Assembly: GCA_006386115.1 (NCBI GenBank)
Contig: VFIW01000036.1
Span: forward strand, 248,001 to 312,000
Source: Globisporangium splendens
Lineage: Eukaryota; Oomycota; Peronosporomycetes; Pythiales; Pythiaceae
Length of the DNA stretch: 64,000 nt
Direction of reading: 5' to 3'
The notes beneath the pieces are model-generated. The model was not told where the DNA came from. It made no database searches and saw only the letters and a program-made list of their open reading frames with translations. The stretch's first letter is position 1, and the number at the start of each line of letters is the position of its first letter. The translations under genes and the position numbers were made by a program. Of the stretch, positions 18,866 through 29,262 are shown piece by piece.

Positions 18866-18922
18866 GGGTTCCCTCTTTTGCCTCTGGCGACGAACGACTT
18901 GGACGACTTGAGCTGGAGCGCG

Positions 18923-18938
18923 CGAAATGGAGAGTGAG
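18923..18938 (-). promoter_or_regulatory. Inr plus FPR core promoter of the BT1 transporter
   Basis: The minus strand reads CTCACTCT then CATTTCG, a close fit to the oomycete initiator and FPR, 58-73 bp upstream of ATG 18865. Confidence 0.65.
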
Positions 18939-21369
18939 GTGAGAAAAAGAAGACGAAGGCAGCAAACGACTTGCAAACGAAACGAGCGTCGTGGCCACAA
19001 GTCTGCAAGTGAGAGGAGAAGAACGAGAGGAGCGGGTGGGGGGAATGAGAGCAATGGGACAGCGAGCGAACGAGCGAGCAATCAGGCGCATCGTACGTAC
19101 TTGCACGTCTGAGGATGCGCAGGAGTGAGAGAGTCCAGCGGTACAGGAGACACCGTATGCGTCGTCTGGGCGTCAATTGTGTGTGTGTCACCATGAGCCA
19201 GTGCTCTGTCCATGAGGTGAGATGCAGGGAAAGAGGAAAGCTTGAAGCGATTGCGAGAAGCTCCATCTCGCTATTCTGATCTGGAGACCGAGGGAAACTA
19301 GGGTATCAAGTGGTAGTTTGCGTCGAGATATGGATTTCTCCGGTTTATACAGTGCAAATGCTGCGGAAAGACTGTTTTGGCGTGCAGATGGCATTCATTA
19401 GGGATCACGATCCAACAAGCACTACCGTAATCGAGTCAGTGCCGTGTAATAGGGTAATGTGGAATAGTTCTGCAGTCGATTGGGTCGTATCGAGTACCTG
19501 GTGTACCGGATAGTGCAGATAAGCATCCCAACGGATGTGTCGTTTTTGTTTTAGGTGAACAAGGAGGATGAGAGTGAAGTGAATCCCGCGCGTGATGCTG
19601 CTGCTTCTTGCGGAGCATCCCTGTTGCGTGGTGGTATTAATCCCCTCTCGCTTGTCATGCGCCACAGCGTGCCGCAGATGCTCCAAAGCAGGATACAGCC
19701 TACTTTAAGCGAAAATAGGTGTCTATATCACTGAATTGGGCACAATGCTCGACGTCATGGCAGCTACTTGAACCAAGTCAAAGCATCCGCTCACTTGTGC
19801 TGCAACTTCCCTTCCATGGTGAGATGACTGTGGTGCTTATTTTTGCGTTTTACAGCTTTGAGATCGACCAACGGGTCATGAACTGAATCCAAACGAGTCG
19901 TCGAGTATGTAGGGCAACTTCTAATGTGATCTTTGATAAACTCATGGGATCTTGTGAACGAGGCGTTACACCAAAGATCGATATGAAGTGCTCGGCATCA
20001 TGAAACACTTCCAAGAGGTTGCTGACGGTGAGATTCAAGTGGTGATATGCCGATGCACTGTTGATTTTTGGCAGTAGGTATTTCTGAACCCCAGGACTAG
20101 GTAGTGTGGCCCTTTTCGTAACAGAATGCCCACTTTGATGCAGATAGGAAGAGAGCTGAAGTAAAAAGCACAAAAAAGGCACTCATCATGTGGCACGCTT
20201 CGAGAAAAAAATACCACCTGCCGTGGTGCAGATCCCACCATTCCCGCCACAACCTGGTGTGGACCCGCTGCACCATTTCATGATCCTACAATCCGATCAA
20301 TCTACATCCTTGAATGTTATATTAGGAGTTAATCATGACATGAGACTTGGACCACAATCATCTCAAGCTATTACTCCAGTTTCAGACTTCAGGCTCTTCT
20401 ATTCTAGCACGACAATGGAGTCGCTTTGCGATCTGGGTAGCTTGGCTTCATTATTTTCAAAAAGAAACATCGAGCCGCTTTCCAGGTGGCAAGATGCCAT
20501 CTCATCACGCCATGTCGGCCGGGACTAGCTCAGCAGGTCTTCTATCCCTGATCTCCCATCTCATTTCGTACTGCTGCTGTAGAAGAATTACCGTAATTCT
20601 TGTGCACGGATGCAGCTCTCGTTTATCTTGAAGCCAACTCGCAGGTGGCACAAGCAAAAAAAGAAAGAATAAGTTCGATCCCAATCGATCTGACGTACTG
20701 ACCGAGAACGAGGTCATCACGCTTCGTGCATCGACAGCTCTGACACGACTTCATTGGTCGCTCTTCCATTATTTAGCTACACATATTGCACACGGACGCT
20801 GCACCTGCAATTCGACGAGCCGAATCGCAGGTGACACAGATCCACAAAGAAGGAAAGGATGGGTATCCACTCAGCCAGCAGACGAGAAGTGGCGGGACTT
20901 CCTTCCAGTCCTATTATGTATCGTTGCGCACGAATAGCAGCTCCTGATCTGGGGACAGGAGGCCAGCACCCTCAGGTTCTTCATGCTGCCGTAACTTCCA
21001 TACTAAATCAAGTACAACAGCATCATCCCCATTGCCCTCTTGACATGTTTTCGCAAGTCAGCGAGGGATCAGATGCCACACGACTCACCTTGCAACTGCT
21101 CGCTTTATGCACTGTTCTTTTTCTGTACCATATGTACATTTTGGTCCTGCTCCCCTTTCTCATGCCAGTCCATTTGGCCCACCCAAACAGAAATAGATGG
21201 TATAAACCGAAATGGGTTCTTTGTAAAGGTGGGTCAAACCGTTTGCTCCCAAAGCGATCTTTGAAAAGTCGCACGTGACTGATTACGCGAGTGAGTGGCC
21301 ACCACACTCCATTGCACATTATATCATCTCGCTCTGCTCTCTCCATAGCTCCACCATTAACGCAGCACT
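18939..21369. other. Gene-poor stretch, no supported gene
   Basis: About 2.4 kb with only short unsupported frames. A small hairpin lies at 20802-20833. No tRNA or transposon ends were recognised. Confidence 0.5.
20802..20833. repeat. Short inverted repeat (hairpin)
   Basis: CACCTGCAATTCG and CGAATCGCAGGTG are complementary with one mismatch around a six-base loop. It lies in a gene-free stretch and no role is evident. Confidence 0.6.
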
Positions 21370-22739
21370 ATGAGTCACTTGCGCGCGCCTGTGGCGCTGT
21401 TCGTGGTCGCGATCGGCGTCGCGACGCTCACGATTGCGTTCGCCATCGTCAAGGCTAAGCACATCTACGTCGGCGGCCTCGCGTGGCCATTCATTTCCGA
21501 CCTGGGCCGAGGTGGATGCAGCTCTAACAGCTTCATATGTATGTGCCAGCTGCTGATCAATTGAACGACTGACTGGTTTGCTTTGTAGATGCGCCGGCGT
21601 CGTATGTGTTTTTCTTTGGGTTGAGCACTGTGGGCGTTTTGCTCGGGCTCGCATGGACGTTCAACCACGAGTACCAGCACCGCGTGCTCCAGAAAAGCTA
21701 CGAGAATGGGCAGATATCGGAATGTACGCACTCGCTGTCGTACGTGAGCTGCGTGTTCGGTGTCATCGGCGCGATCGGGCTGCCGCTGTTCGCATCCTTT
21801 GACACATCGCCGGCGATCCACGAGACCACCGCGATCGTATTCTTGGCCACCGAAGCGACTGCCATGTACGTCGATGTAAGTATGTGACTATTGCTTTGTC
21901 CGTGGTGTTCACATAACAACCTGCTGACCTATGCGCAAGTGTTTCAAATAAACAAACAGACGTACCTCAACTACAAAATCTTCCAGGTCAAGCGTGAGGA
22001 ACTGGACACGGGCGTGTTCATCACCGATCGCGATGGACCACGCAGCGTGTACCGCATCAAATCCGAGGAGCTGCGGTCGCTGCAGCACGGATTCACGATC
22101 GAGCTCGCGAGCATCTCGGTATTCACGGTGTCTGTGCTCGTGTACCTCCCGCTGTTGTACAGTGAACCTCCTCAGACGCACCTGACCATCGCCGAGGTAT
22201 GTTCGAAGTATATATGAACAACCACGAGGCACGTCTGACGTACCTTTATGTCAAAATCAAGTGCTTGGCGAAAGAACTCGGGACCACGTATTGTACGCAA
22301 ACGGTTCGTCTGGATGCGACCAACACGCGATTATGGAGCTACGGTACGTGGAAATACGATATATATATATATATGGGTAACTTGACGGCATTGACGCAAA
22401 GATACCATGACTTGGTTGATGTCTACAGAAAACGCGTTGGATGTGAACCAGGTGCGTGCACTGGCGCAGCTTTTCTGCGTCCTGGCGCTGCTCACGTACG
22501 CGCTGAGCTTCGTGGCCAACAACAAGTGCGAGCGCGAATCTCTGAACGAGCACGACCGCATCGCCGCGATCGCCAAGTTCTACGCGTCGCAGGCGTCAGG
22601 CGGCAGCTCCTTCAACAGCGACGACAAGCAGAAGACCAACAGAGGAAGACGAACGAGTCGATCGGCGTCGCCATCGTCGAAACAGAGCACCAGGAGCTCT
22701 CCAGGGAGAAGACCCACGTCGCCAATTGTGTGCGTTTAG
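21370..22739 (+). CDS. DRAM/Frag1/Sfk1-like multi-pass membrane protein (five exons)
   Basis: Exons inferred at 21370-21538, 21589-21875, 21960-22196, 22262-22343 and 22429-22739, with introns of 50, 84, 65 and 85 bp, all GT..AG. The first three exons are secure. Exon 4 was chosen because it alone keeps phase between exon 3 and exon 5, so it is less certain. The product has six hydrophobic segments. The start LRAPVALFVVAIGVATLTIAF is followed by a loop with PFISDLGRGG, the place where DRAM/Frag1 proteins carry PxISDxG. The last segment is LAQLFCVLALLTYALSFVANN, followed by a basic Ser/Arg-rich cytosolic tail. Animal relatives act in autophagy (DRAM) or GPI-anchor remodelling (PGAP2/FRAG1), and yeast Sfk1 in lipid organisation; which applies here is unknown. 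Confidence 0.75.
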
Positions 22740-23150
22740 CTCTGAGCTGGAATGTGTATGCTTTCTATGTGCGTTGAGTCCAGGGTTTCGTAAATGGAAG
22801 TGCCCACAGTCATTGCATATTCATATCTCCTGCTGTATGGATGCGTACTTTACTGGGAGATGTGCCTCTTCAAACTCCACAGAATAGTACCGTCACTCCT
22901 TTCTACAAGCGACACCCTATAAAGAGTGATCGCAGTACATTAATACCCCTTTGCGTCGTGTACAGAGGTACTCTGGAAAAACGTTCCTATGCAGAGTAGT
23001 GATTGTACTATGTTCCCATTCAACAATAGAGGGGCGAAAAAGGATCACCAAGAACAGGAATGCAGCGCTTCCTCGGTGCCGCCGCCTTCGACTCGATCTC
23101 CAGCGGCCGCAATTGACGCCTTCGCTCTGCCGATACATAGGAGCATCAGC
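22740..23150. other. Intergenic, no supported gene
   Basis: This lies between two same-strand genes. The coiled-coil frame is open through part of it (from 22989) but the sequence there is not coiled-coil and looks non-coding. Confidence 0.5.
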
Positions 23151-24224
23151 ATGTCGTTCACGTACCCCACGGGCGTGCGCATGGCGACGCGCAACGTGGA
23201 GAAGTTGCAGTGCGAGCGACGGCGCCAGGCAGCCGACCACGCGGCGTTGCAGTGCTTCTCGCAGGTCAACCAGCTGCAGACGCTGCAGAACCAGTCGGAC
23301 GCGAACGTAAGCGCCAAGCGCCGGTCGAACCAGATCGCGCAGCTCACGGCCGAGCGCATGCTCGAGGAATCGGCGCAGGAGCAGTACACGGTCAAGCAGC
23401 GCCTGCTGCGCGAGAAGCGCCAGAATGAGCAGCTCGCGCACGTGATGGAGATGTCCAAGAAGGCGCAGGAGCAGAAGGAGCGCGAGGTGCAGCGCATCTG
23501 CGAGGCGAGCGAGGAGCTGTGCGAGCTCGAGACGCTGCTCAAGACCGCGTACATGAACAGGGAGCGCGCCGTGCAACACCGACAGGATGAAGAAGTCGTC
23601 GAGTACCGTCGTCGCGTCGAGGCTCGCGAGGTGCAGCTCAAGGCAGCGAACGAGACCAAGAAGGCGCACGAAGACGCGCTCTTCAAAGTCGTCGAGGCCG
23701 AGATCCAGGCCAAGCGCAAGCAGGAGGAAGAGATCGAGAAGCTGCGCGACGATCTCTGGGAAGAGGAGATGCTCCAGAAGAAGCGGCAGCAGGAGGAGGA
23801 CAAGATGCTCGCCAAGCAGCGCGCCAAGGAGGACATGATGGCGAGCAACGCGATGCAGATGAAGCTCCGACAGGAGCTCGTCGAGCGCCAACAGGCCGAG
23901 GAAGACGCGTTCAACGTGATGCTCAAGCAGAAGTTCCAGTCCGAGGCACGACGCGACATGGAGCTCGCGGCGTTCAAGCGCAAGCAGAAGGAGCAGTACA
24001 AGGAAGAGATCGCGAGGCACGACGCACTCAAGCAGCGGATGGTCTACGAAGAGCTCCAGCGCGAACTGCAGGAGCGCGAGAAAGAGTGCAAGCGCCAGAT
24101 CGTCGAGCAAGCCAAGCAGCGGCTGCTGCAGGAGCACACCGAGGTTTTGCAGGGGTACCTGCCGCGGAACATGCGGCCCTCGTTGTCGTCTTCCTCGTCT
24201 TCGCGACACAGCGCCTTCCGGTAG
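23151..24224 (+). CDS. MNS1-like coiled-coil protein with TPH domain (flagellar)
   Basis: A 357-residue, almost entirely alpha-helical protein rich in Glu, Lys, Arg and Gln, with long runs such as KKRQQEEDKMLAKQRAKED. The composition and continuous heptad-like pattern from about residue 25 to 330 fit the trichohyalin-plectin-homology domain. The end EHTEVLQGYLPRNM matches the E-H-x(4)-L-GYLP sequence that closes the domain in MNS1-type ciliary proteins. MNS1 is an inner protein of ciliary doublet microtubules in animals, so a role in the zoospore flagellum is a reasonable inference. The start is taken at ATG 23151 (MSFTYPTG); an in-frame ATG at 22989 would add 54 residues of unlike composition. 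No intron is visible. The long minus-strand frame over this gene is a shadow caused by base composition. Confidence 0.75.
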   Translation: MSFTYPTGVRMATRNVEKLQCERRRQAADHAALQCFSQVNQLQTLQNQSDANVSAKRRSNQIAQLTAERMLEESAQEQYTVKQRLLREKRQNEQLAHVMEMSKKAQEQKEREVQRICEASEELCELETLLKTAYMNRERAVQHRQDEEVVEYRRRVEAREVQLKAANETKKAHEDALFKVVEAEIQAKRKQEEEIEKLRDDLWEEEMLQKKRQQEEDKMLAKQRAKEDMMASNAMQMKLRQELVERQQAEEDAFNVMLKQKFQSEARRDMELAAFKRKQKEQYKEEIARHDALKQRMVYEELQRELQEREKECKRQIVEQAKQRLLQEHTEVLQGYLPRNMRPSLSSSSSSRHSAFR

Positions 24225-24597
24225 AAAAGGCAATTCCACTTGTAAGTTAGTGTTAACACTTTGCTTCATACCTTTTCTTTTTCTCATCATGGACATCTTC
24301 CCTACACCATTTCCCCATTTTAACGCACGATCTTCGTACATGGCCGTCTTCATCTTTCTCAACCTCTCTCTCCAAGTCACGTGTTGATTTCTCACGAATC
24401 TACGAGGGAAAACGAGCATGAAAGTGTCTGTTTCTTGTATTTAAATGTTAGTCTCGCTCGCTCCTGCTATCACGAAAGCAAATTCCGCTTCAGCACACTC
24501 TCGATAATCAAAGCACAAGTCACTAACTATGCGTAGCTGTCTGGCCGTACCTGTTCGTGGAAATGCATCGTCGTCGGGGTGCACTCACGCTATGTAT
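24225..24597. other. Intergenic between two convergent genes, no supported gene
   Basis: It holds the 3' flanks of the MNS1-like and PRP19 genes. Nothing else was recognised. Confidence 0.5.
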
Positions 24598-26157
24598 TTA
24601 CCGGAAGATCTTGAGCGAACGGTCCATGGAAGTGGACGCCAAGTAGCTCGAGTCAGGCGCAAACTTGGCGCCAGTGACCACAGCCTTGTGGTCGTCGAAC
24701 GTCTTCACGACCTGCCACTCGGTCTTGCCGACTTCCTTGAGGATCTGGACATGGGAGCCCGCGACCGCGAGATGCGAGCCGCTCCCATCGTAATGCACTT
24801 CGTGGATCGCGCTCATTTTCGTCGACGCATTGAGATCGATCTCAAAGTAGCTCTTGAGTTTGCGCAGGTCCCAGAATTTCACGATCCCGTCGTGCGCTCC
24901 CGACGCCAACTGGTACCCGTTCTCCGAGAAGCAGAGCGTGTTCACCTGTGCCGTGTGGCCCTCAAACGTCGCGACGTTCGTGAACGACTTGATGTCCCAC
25001 ATCTGTAGCACTTTCTGCTTGGACGCCGTGCCGAAGATGCCGCCGTCCGGGTGGAATTGCAGCGCGAGCAGTTCGTTCGCCGCGTTCGCGTTCTTTGGAT
25101 CCGACGCCTCGCCGTTCAGGAAATACCGCGCGAGCAACTTGCCGCTGCGAAGATCGTGGAACACCCAGGACGCGTCCAGCGAGCCGCTGATCAGGTAATC
25201 GCCCGTCGCGTGGATCGACGCCGACGTCACGGCGTCATCGTGGCCCTCCAGCGTGTGCGCGATGCTGTAGCCCTTGTCGGTCGGGCTCCAGAGCTTCACG
25301 GTCTTGTCGTGCGACGCTGTCACGATCAGGTCGGCGTTCGCGTGGAACGACGTGTGGCTCACCTTCTTGCTGTGGCCCGCGAGTGTGGCCACGATCTGCT
25401 GACTCTTGGTGTCAAACACCTTGGCGTGCTTATCGACGCCGCCCGTGACCACGCGTTCCGGTTGCTTTGGATCAATCGCAACGCTGAGCACACCGGGCTT
25501 GTCCGAGTCGTGCAGCGTGTGGCTCGACTTGACGGTCCACGAGTCCAGTTGCGCGAGCAATTCTGCACGCGCGGGTGCGTCTTTCTTCTTAAAATCCTTG
25601 CGCTTCTTGGCTAGCTCCTTCTGCTTGGCCTCGATCGTCGCGATCGCCTCGACGCTCAAGCCAGCATTCTGGTCCATATCCACATCGTCACTGCCATTCG
25701 CGCTACTCGAATTCGCGCGCGCCGCCAACTTGGCGCGCAACGCCGTGTTCTCTTCGTTCAAGCGCGCGATCACGCGGCACGCGGCGTCGTGCTGGTAGAG
25801 CGCGTGCGAGAGCTCCTGGCGCGTCTTCTCGAGGTGCTGCTTGAGCGTGAACGTCTCGAGCATCGCGGCGTCCCACTCGTTCTGGAAGAGCGACAGCAGC
25901 TGCGGGATGCCCGCGGACTCGGGAGAGAATGCGCTCGCACTCTTGCTGCCATTCGCATTATTGTTACTGGTGCTGGTGTTCGTGGGCTGCTGGATGATGA
26001 GCAGATCCTTGTCCGCGTCCAGCTCCTCGTTGGTGACCGGGCAGCGCTGTTGGTTCTGCTCGAGGTACTTGAGCAGCAGACGCTTCTCGAACACGTGGCC
26101 CGACTTGAGCGACACCACGGGCTCCGCGGGGATCTGGCCACTCAGACTGCACAGCAT
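24598..26157 (-). CDS. PRP19: Pre-mRNA-processing factor 19 (U-box E3 ubiquitin ligase, NineTeen complex)
   Basis: A 519-residue nuclear protein, core of the Prp19/NineTeen complex that stabilises the active spliceosome and ubiquitylates splicing factors. The U-box is at residues 1-60 (MLCSLSGQIPAEPVVS, GHVFEKRLLLKYL and CPVTNEEL). The Prp19 tetramerisation/coiled-coil region at about 85-150 includes IPQLLSLFQNEWDAAMLETFTLKQHL. From about 225 to the end are WD40 repeats with GH..KVS, D.TVKLW, DLRSGKL, GHTAQV and DGIVKFWDLR. The last repeat ends STSMDRSLKIFR, as in other Prp19 proteins. The start is ATG 26157, where the conserved U-box begins; the upstream open frame is unrelated. The length is typical. 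It lies tail-to-tail with the MNS1-like gene. Confidence 0.97.
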   Translation of the reverse strand: MLCSLSGQIPAEPVVSLKSGHVFEKRLLLKYLEQNQQRCPVTNEELDADKDLLIIQQPTNTSTSNNNANGSKSASAFSPESAGIPQLLSLFQNEWDAAMLETFTLKQHLEKTRQELSHALYQHDAACRVIARLNEENTALRAKLAARANSSSANGSDDVDMDQNAGLSVEAIATIEAKQKELAKKRKDFKKKDAPARAELLAQLDSWTVKSSHTLHDSDKPGVLSVAIDPKQPERVVTGGVDKHAKVFDTKSQQIVATLAGHSKKVSHTSFHANADLIVTASHDKTVKLWSPTDKGYSIAHTLEGHDDAVTSASIHATGDYLISGSLDASWVFHDLRSGKLLARYFLNGEASDPKNANAANELLALQFHPDGGIFGTASKQKVLQMWDIKSFTNVATFEGHTAQVNTLCFSENGYQLASGAHDGIVKFWDLRKLKSYFEIDLNASTKMSAIHEVHYDGSGSHLAVAGSHVQILKEVGKTEWQVVKTFDDHKAVVTGAKFAPDSSYLASTSMDRSLKIFR

Positions 26158-26766
26158 TTCGCTCCAATGTATCGCTTCCACCCGCTCAACTGTGGCGCTG
26201 TTGATAATAATGGCGCCAGATATGGCGGGGCGGAGCGCGCTAGGGATTATTGGGGGGCAGCGGTTGCTGGAAGAAGGGGGAAGCGAGAGGAAAGATTTCG
26301 TGTAAATTACGAAAACTTTCGAGATTGGATACAGCAGGAAGCAAGAGTAGAGGCAATGCGAACTTTGTGGGGAGATGTCTTGGCTGATGGTAAAGTGCGG
26401 TTGATTGAGAAGGCTGACGAAATGAATCGTGAGCTTGAAAATGACAAAAATTACTGTGCGTTTCGGCATTCCGCGAGTTTCGCTGACAAATATGAACGCT
26501 GTGTCTTTCCAGTTCGGCCACAGGAGCCGCTCGTCTGTGGAGAAGATCAAGTGTGTCGTTCTGGACTACTCGTTTGCGCTGCATTGTACACCGTAAGGCA
26601 GATAGCAGTAAAATTGTAAGCAGTGCTTGGCAAGTTTGCAAGCTGAAAAAGACATGAGGATTCGATTCACATGGAACTTTAGTATTCATTCACTACTTCG
26701 ACGTGCTACAGCAGACTTTTGCACTTGACCTCAAGCAATTACTCGACACACACACACACACACAAC
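26158..26766. other. Intergenic with a short (AC)n repeat
   Basis: The 5' flank of PRP19 and 3' flank of the ferric reductase. A (CA)n run of about eight units lies at 26748-26764, directly next to the reductase stop codon. No gene was recognised. Confidence 0.55.
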
Positions 26767-29202
26767 TTACAACTCGAATTCTTCTTCGTGGATATCGAAA
26801 TCCTTGGACCCGATCTGCGCGACGGCGTTCTCGGTCGCCGACACCAGAGCCTCGGGACCGGACACAAACACGCCGATGGGGTGGCGCTTGTTGCCGTTCC
26901 CAGGCTCGGTTGCCGTGTGTGTTTCGTGCGCCACTTTCAACAGATCGAAGATATCCTGACGGTGGCCCACCGAGACGTTGAACTCGTGGATCAGGTCACT
27001 GAACGTCGGCAAGTGGCCGGCAGCGCCCGTGTGCGAGACGCTACTGTGCGTGTACGAGACTCCGTTGACGTTGGCGACGTCGTAGTCTTCGCCACCACGT
27101 GGGTCTTTGCCAAGCTTGACTGTTCCAGATGAGGTCTGCTTGCTGCGGACCACTGCCTTCTCCATAAACACGAAGCCATACACGAACAGCGCCGTCACGA
27201 AGACGACGGCGATCTCGGTGAACTGCTGCAGCATCCATAGATTATCACGTCCGCCACTCTTGATCTTACCGCCACCATACTCGAGCACGACGACGAGAAG
27301 GAAGCTGAGGAAGAACACGGTGAGGTACATGATGGCCCGCGTGCCTCGCGTTCGCAGTGGCTCGGCGAATGGCTTCGTTGCGACAGATTTGGCTTCCCGA
27401 GGCGCCACATAGTGCGTGGCGAGCACGTGGTTCCTCGTACTGGCGCCGATCGGCTGGCTCAGGACGTCGTGGCTGGGGTCTCGCGTGAGGCTGAGGTGGA
27501 ATTTGAAGACGTTGCCTTGCGGATCAAACTCCCGGAGTTTCGTGAGCAGCGGCACGATCTCTTCCAGCAAAGCCAGCTCGCGGAACGTGAACACGAAATG
27601 CACGATTTGAGCCACGCGCTCATGGTGGGAGAGCTTGGCGACAATGTCTTCGAGAATCGCGAGCAACGGAGTCACTCCGATGCCGCCGCCGACCAGGCAG
27701 ATAGTAGGGTACTCGGTGTACAGCTCCAGAGACGCGCCGTAGAACCCGTCGACGTACAGTGTTGGGAGCACGTTCTTTTGCTTGCATTCCTCAGCGTGTA
27801 CAGCGAGATCCTTCGTCCAGTCACCCAGTGCTTTCACCAGAACTGCCATCGTTGTCGCGCTCGTCTGCGGGGACGACGCGATCGTGAACGCGTGCCACTG
27901 CAGTTTCGAGATCGCGGGCACGTTCAAGTAGACAAACTGGCCGAGTTTGTAGACGCCGTTGCGCTGATGTGATCGCGATACGACGATCTTGATGAGCGTG
28001 TCCGAGAGCACCGTGAACTCCTTCACCTCGACGGGCGAGAACGCATTCGAGCTCGAGATCGCGCGGTGCATGAGGTACAGCGTGAACGTCGGGTAGATCC
28101 ACCAGATGATCGGCGCCCAGTGGACCACAGCAAACACGACGGCGAGGAAAAACAAATGGTGCACGTAGTAGAACAGGTTGTAGGTGTTGCGGCGAACCCA
28201 CGGGATCGATGTGATCCCGATCGCGAGGAAGCACAACAATGCGAGCTGGCCAAACACGTTCATCCAGACCTGCTTGCCGGGTTGCGACTTGATGGTGCAG
28301 TCGAAGCACGGGAGTGCTTCCTTTCTCCACGTGCCCTCGCGGATCCACATCCAGTAGAATGCAGCACAGTGCGCGAGCGCTGTGAGCACTGTGACGACGC
28401 CGAGCCAGCGGTGGTACCTGACGGCGTTGGCGTACGAGATGTTGAGGAACTCCATCCACGCGCTGTTCCGTGTCGCCGGGAGGAAGAGGAACACCATGTT
28501 GTAGATGCAATTGAAGCCGAGCGTGACCGCGATCATGTCGAGGTACTCGTTGAACGCGATTGACCTCTTCTGCTTGGCCGCGGATGCCTTGGCGCTCGTG
28601 AGTCGTCGATCAAAACCGTAGTAGAACGCCAGCGTGTTCCCGCCGATGAGAAACACGACGAGGAACAGCCATTCCCCGCAGCTGAGGGGCGAGACCGAAC
28701 CGTCCGGCAGCTGAGGCTTGCGACGCAGTACGCGCGCCGCGCTCAGCAGGTACTTCGACGAGATCCGACGCACGTTGAAATGGCGTAGGAGCTCGACCAG
28801 CAGCACGCTCGTGACGAGCGGAAGCACGGCGAACAGGAACACGAACGTGGGACGCACCAATTCGGAGTGGCCCTTGGAGTTCGAATTTCCAGCACCACCG
28901 TACGACGCAAGCGCTTGCGCCTTCGGCACGCCCCACCACGCGCTGATTCTCACCTTGAGGTCGACATTGTAGTAGTTTGTGAACACCATGATCTGGCCGT
29001 ACACGACAACTCCGATCGCGATGAAGATTAAAAGCTGCGCGACGTTGGCGAGCTTTACAAACTTGGTATCGCGCGAATGGGTTTCTTGGGACTGCTGGAG
29101 ACTCGCGGGACTACCACCAGCGGCGACGCCGGACGCGCGCGGGGTTTTCACGACGGCGTATACCTGGTCGGTCGGGGTCAGAGGAGGATGTGCAGCCGTC
29201 AT
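26767..29202 (-). CDS. Ferric reductase / NADPH oxidase-type transmembrane flavocytochrome
   Basis: An 811-residue membrane protein moving electrons from cytosolic NAD(P)H through FAD and two hemes across the membrane. About eight hydrophobic segments precede the flavin domain. The paired heme ligands fit: one His pair separated by 13 residues in YHRWLGVVTVLTALAHC, and another separated by 12 in VHHLFFLAVVFAVVHW. The FAD-binding motif is WHAFTIASSP and the nucleotide-binding motif is CLVGGGIGVTPLLAIL. Unusually for a NOX, two extra hydrophobic segments (IMYLTVFFLSFLLVVVL and FTEIAVVFVTALFVYGFVF) interrupt the nucleotide-binding half; its last part (GVFVSGPEAL) follows them. This layout is like plant FRO-type ferric reductases. 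No EF-hands are visible, so I favour metal reduction over superoxide production. The start at ATG 29202 lies 53-60 bp downstream of an initiator. Confidence 0.87.
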   Translation of the reverse strand: MTAAHPPLTPTDQVYAVVKTPRASGVAAGGSPASLQQSQETHSRDTKFVKLANVAQLLIFIAIGVVVYGQIMVFTNYYNVDLKVRISAWWGVPKAQALASYGGAGNSNSKGHSELVRPTFVFLFAVLPLVTSVLLVELLRHFNVRRISSKYLLSAARVLRRKPQLPDGSVSPLSCGEWLFLVVFLIGGNTLAFYYGFDRRLTSAKASAAKQKRSIAFNEYLDMIAVTLGFNCIYNMVFLFLPATRNSAWMEFLNISYANAVRYHRWLGVVTVLTALAHCAAFYWMWIREGTWRKEALPCFDCTIKSQPGKQVWMNVFGQLALLCFLAIGITSIPWVRRNTYNLFYYVHHLFFLAVVFAVVHWAPIIWWIYPTFTLYLMHRAISSSNAFSPVEVKEFTVLSDTLIKIVVSRSHQRNGVYKLGQFVYLNVPAISKLQWHAFTIASSPQTSATTMAVLVKALGDWTKDLAVHAEECKQKNVLPTLYVDGFYGASLELYTEYPTICLVGGGIGVTPLLAILEDIVAKLSHHERVAQIVHFVFTFRELALLEEIVPLLTKLREFDPQGNVFKFHLSLTRDPSHDVLSQPIGASTRNHVLATHYVAPREAKSVATKPFAEPLRTRGTRAIMYLTVFFLSFLLVVVLEYGGGKIKSGGRDNLWMLQQFTEIAVVFVTALFVYGFVFMEKAVVRSKQTSSGTVKLGKDPRGGEDYDVANVNGVSYTHSSVSHTGAAGHLPTFSDLIHEFNVSVGHRQDIFDLLKVAHETHTATEPGNGNKRHPIGVFVSGPEALVSATENAVAQIGSKDFDIHEEEFEL

Positions 29203-29254
29203 TTCGGCTAAAGTGTGGATGCTGTTGATTCGTCAAAGCGCTGGAGTGGCTTCA

Positions 29255-29262
29255 AGAATGAG
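29255..29262 (-). promoter_or_regulatory. Initiator-like element of the ferric reductase gene
   Basis: The minus strand reads CTCATTCT, an exact oomycete initiator match, 53-60 bp before the ATG at 29202. No clear FPR follows. Confidence 0.45.

Noticed and set aside
22917..24419. 500-codon minus-strand frame, Leu-rich
   Set aside because: It lies antisense to the MNS1-like coiled-coil gene. Leu-rich translation is what Gln/Glu/Lys-rich codons give on the other strand.
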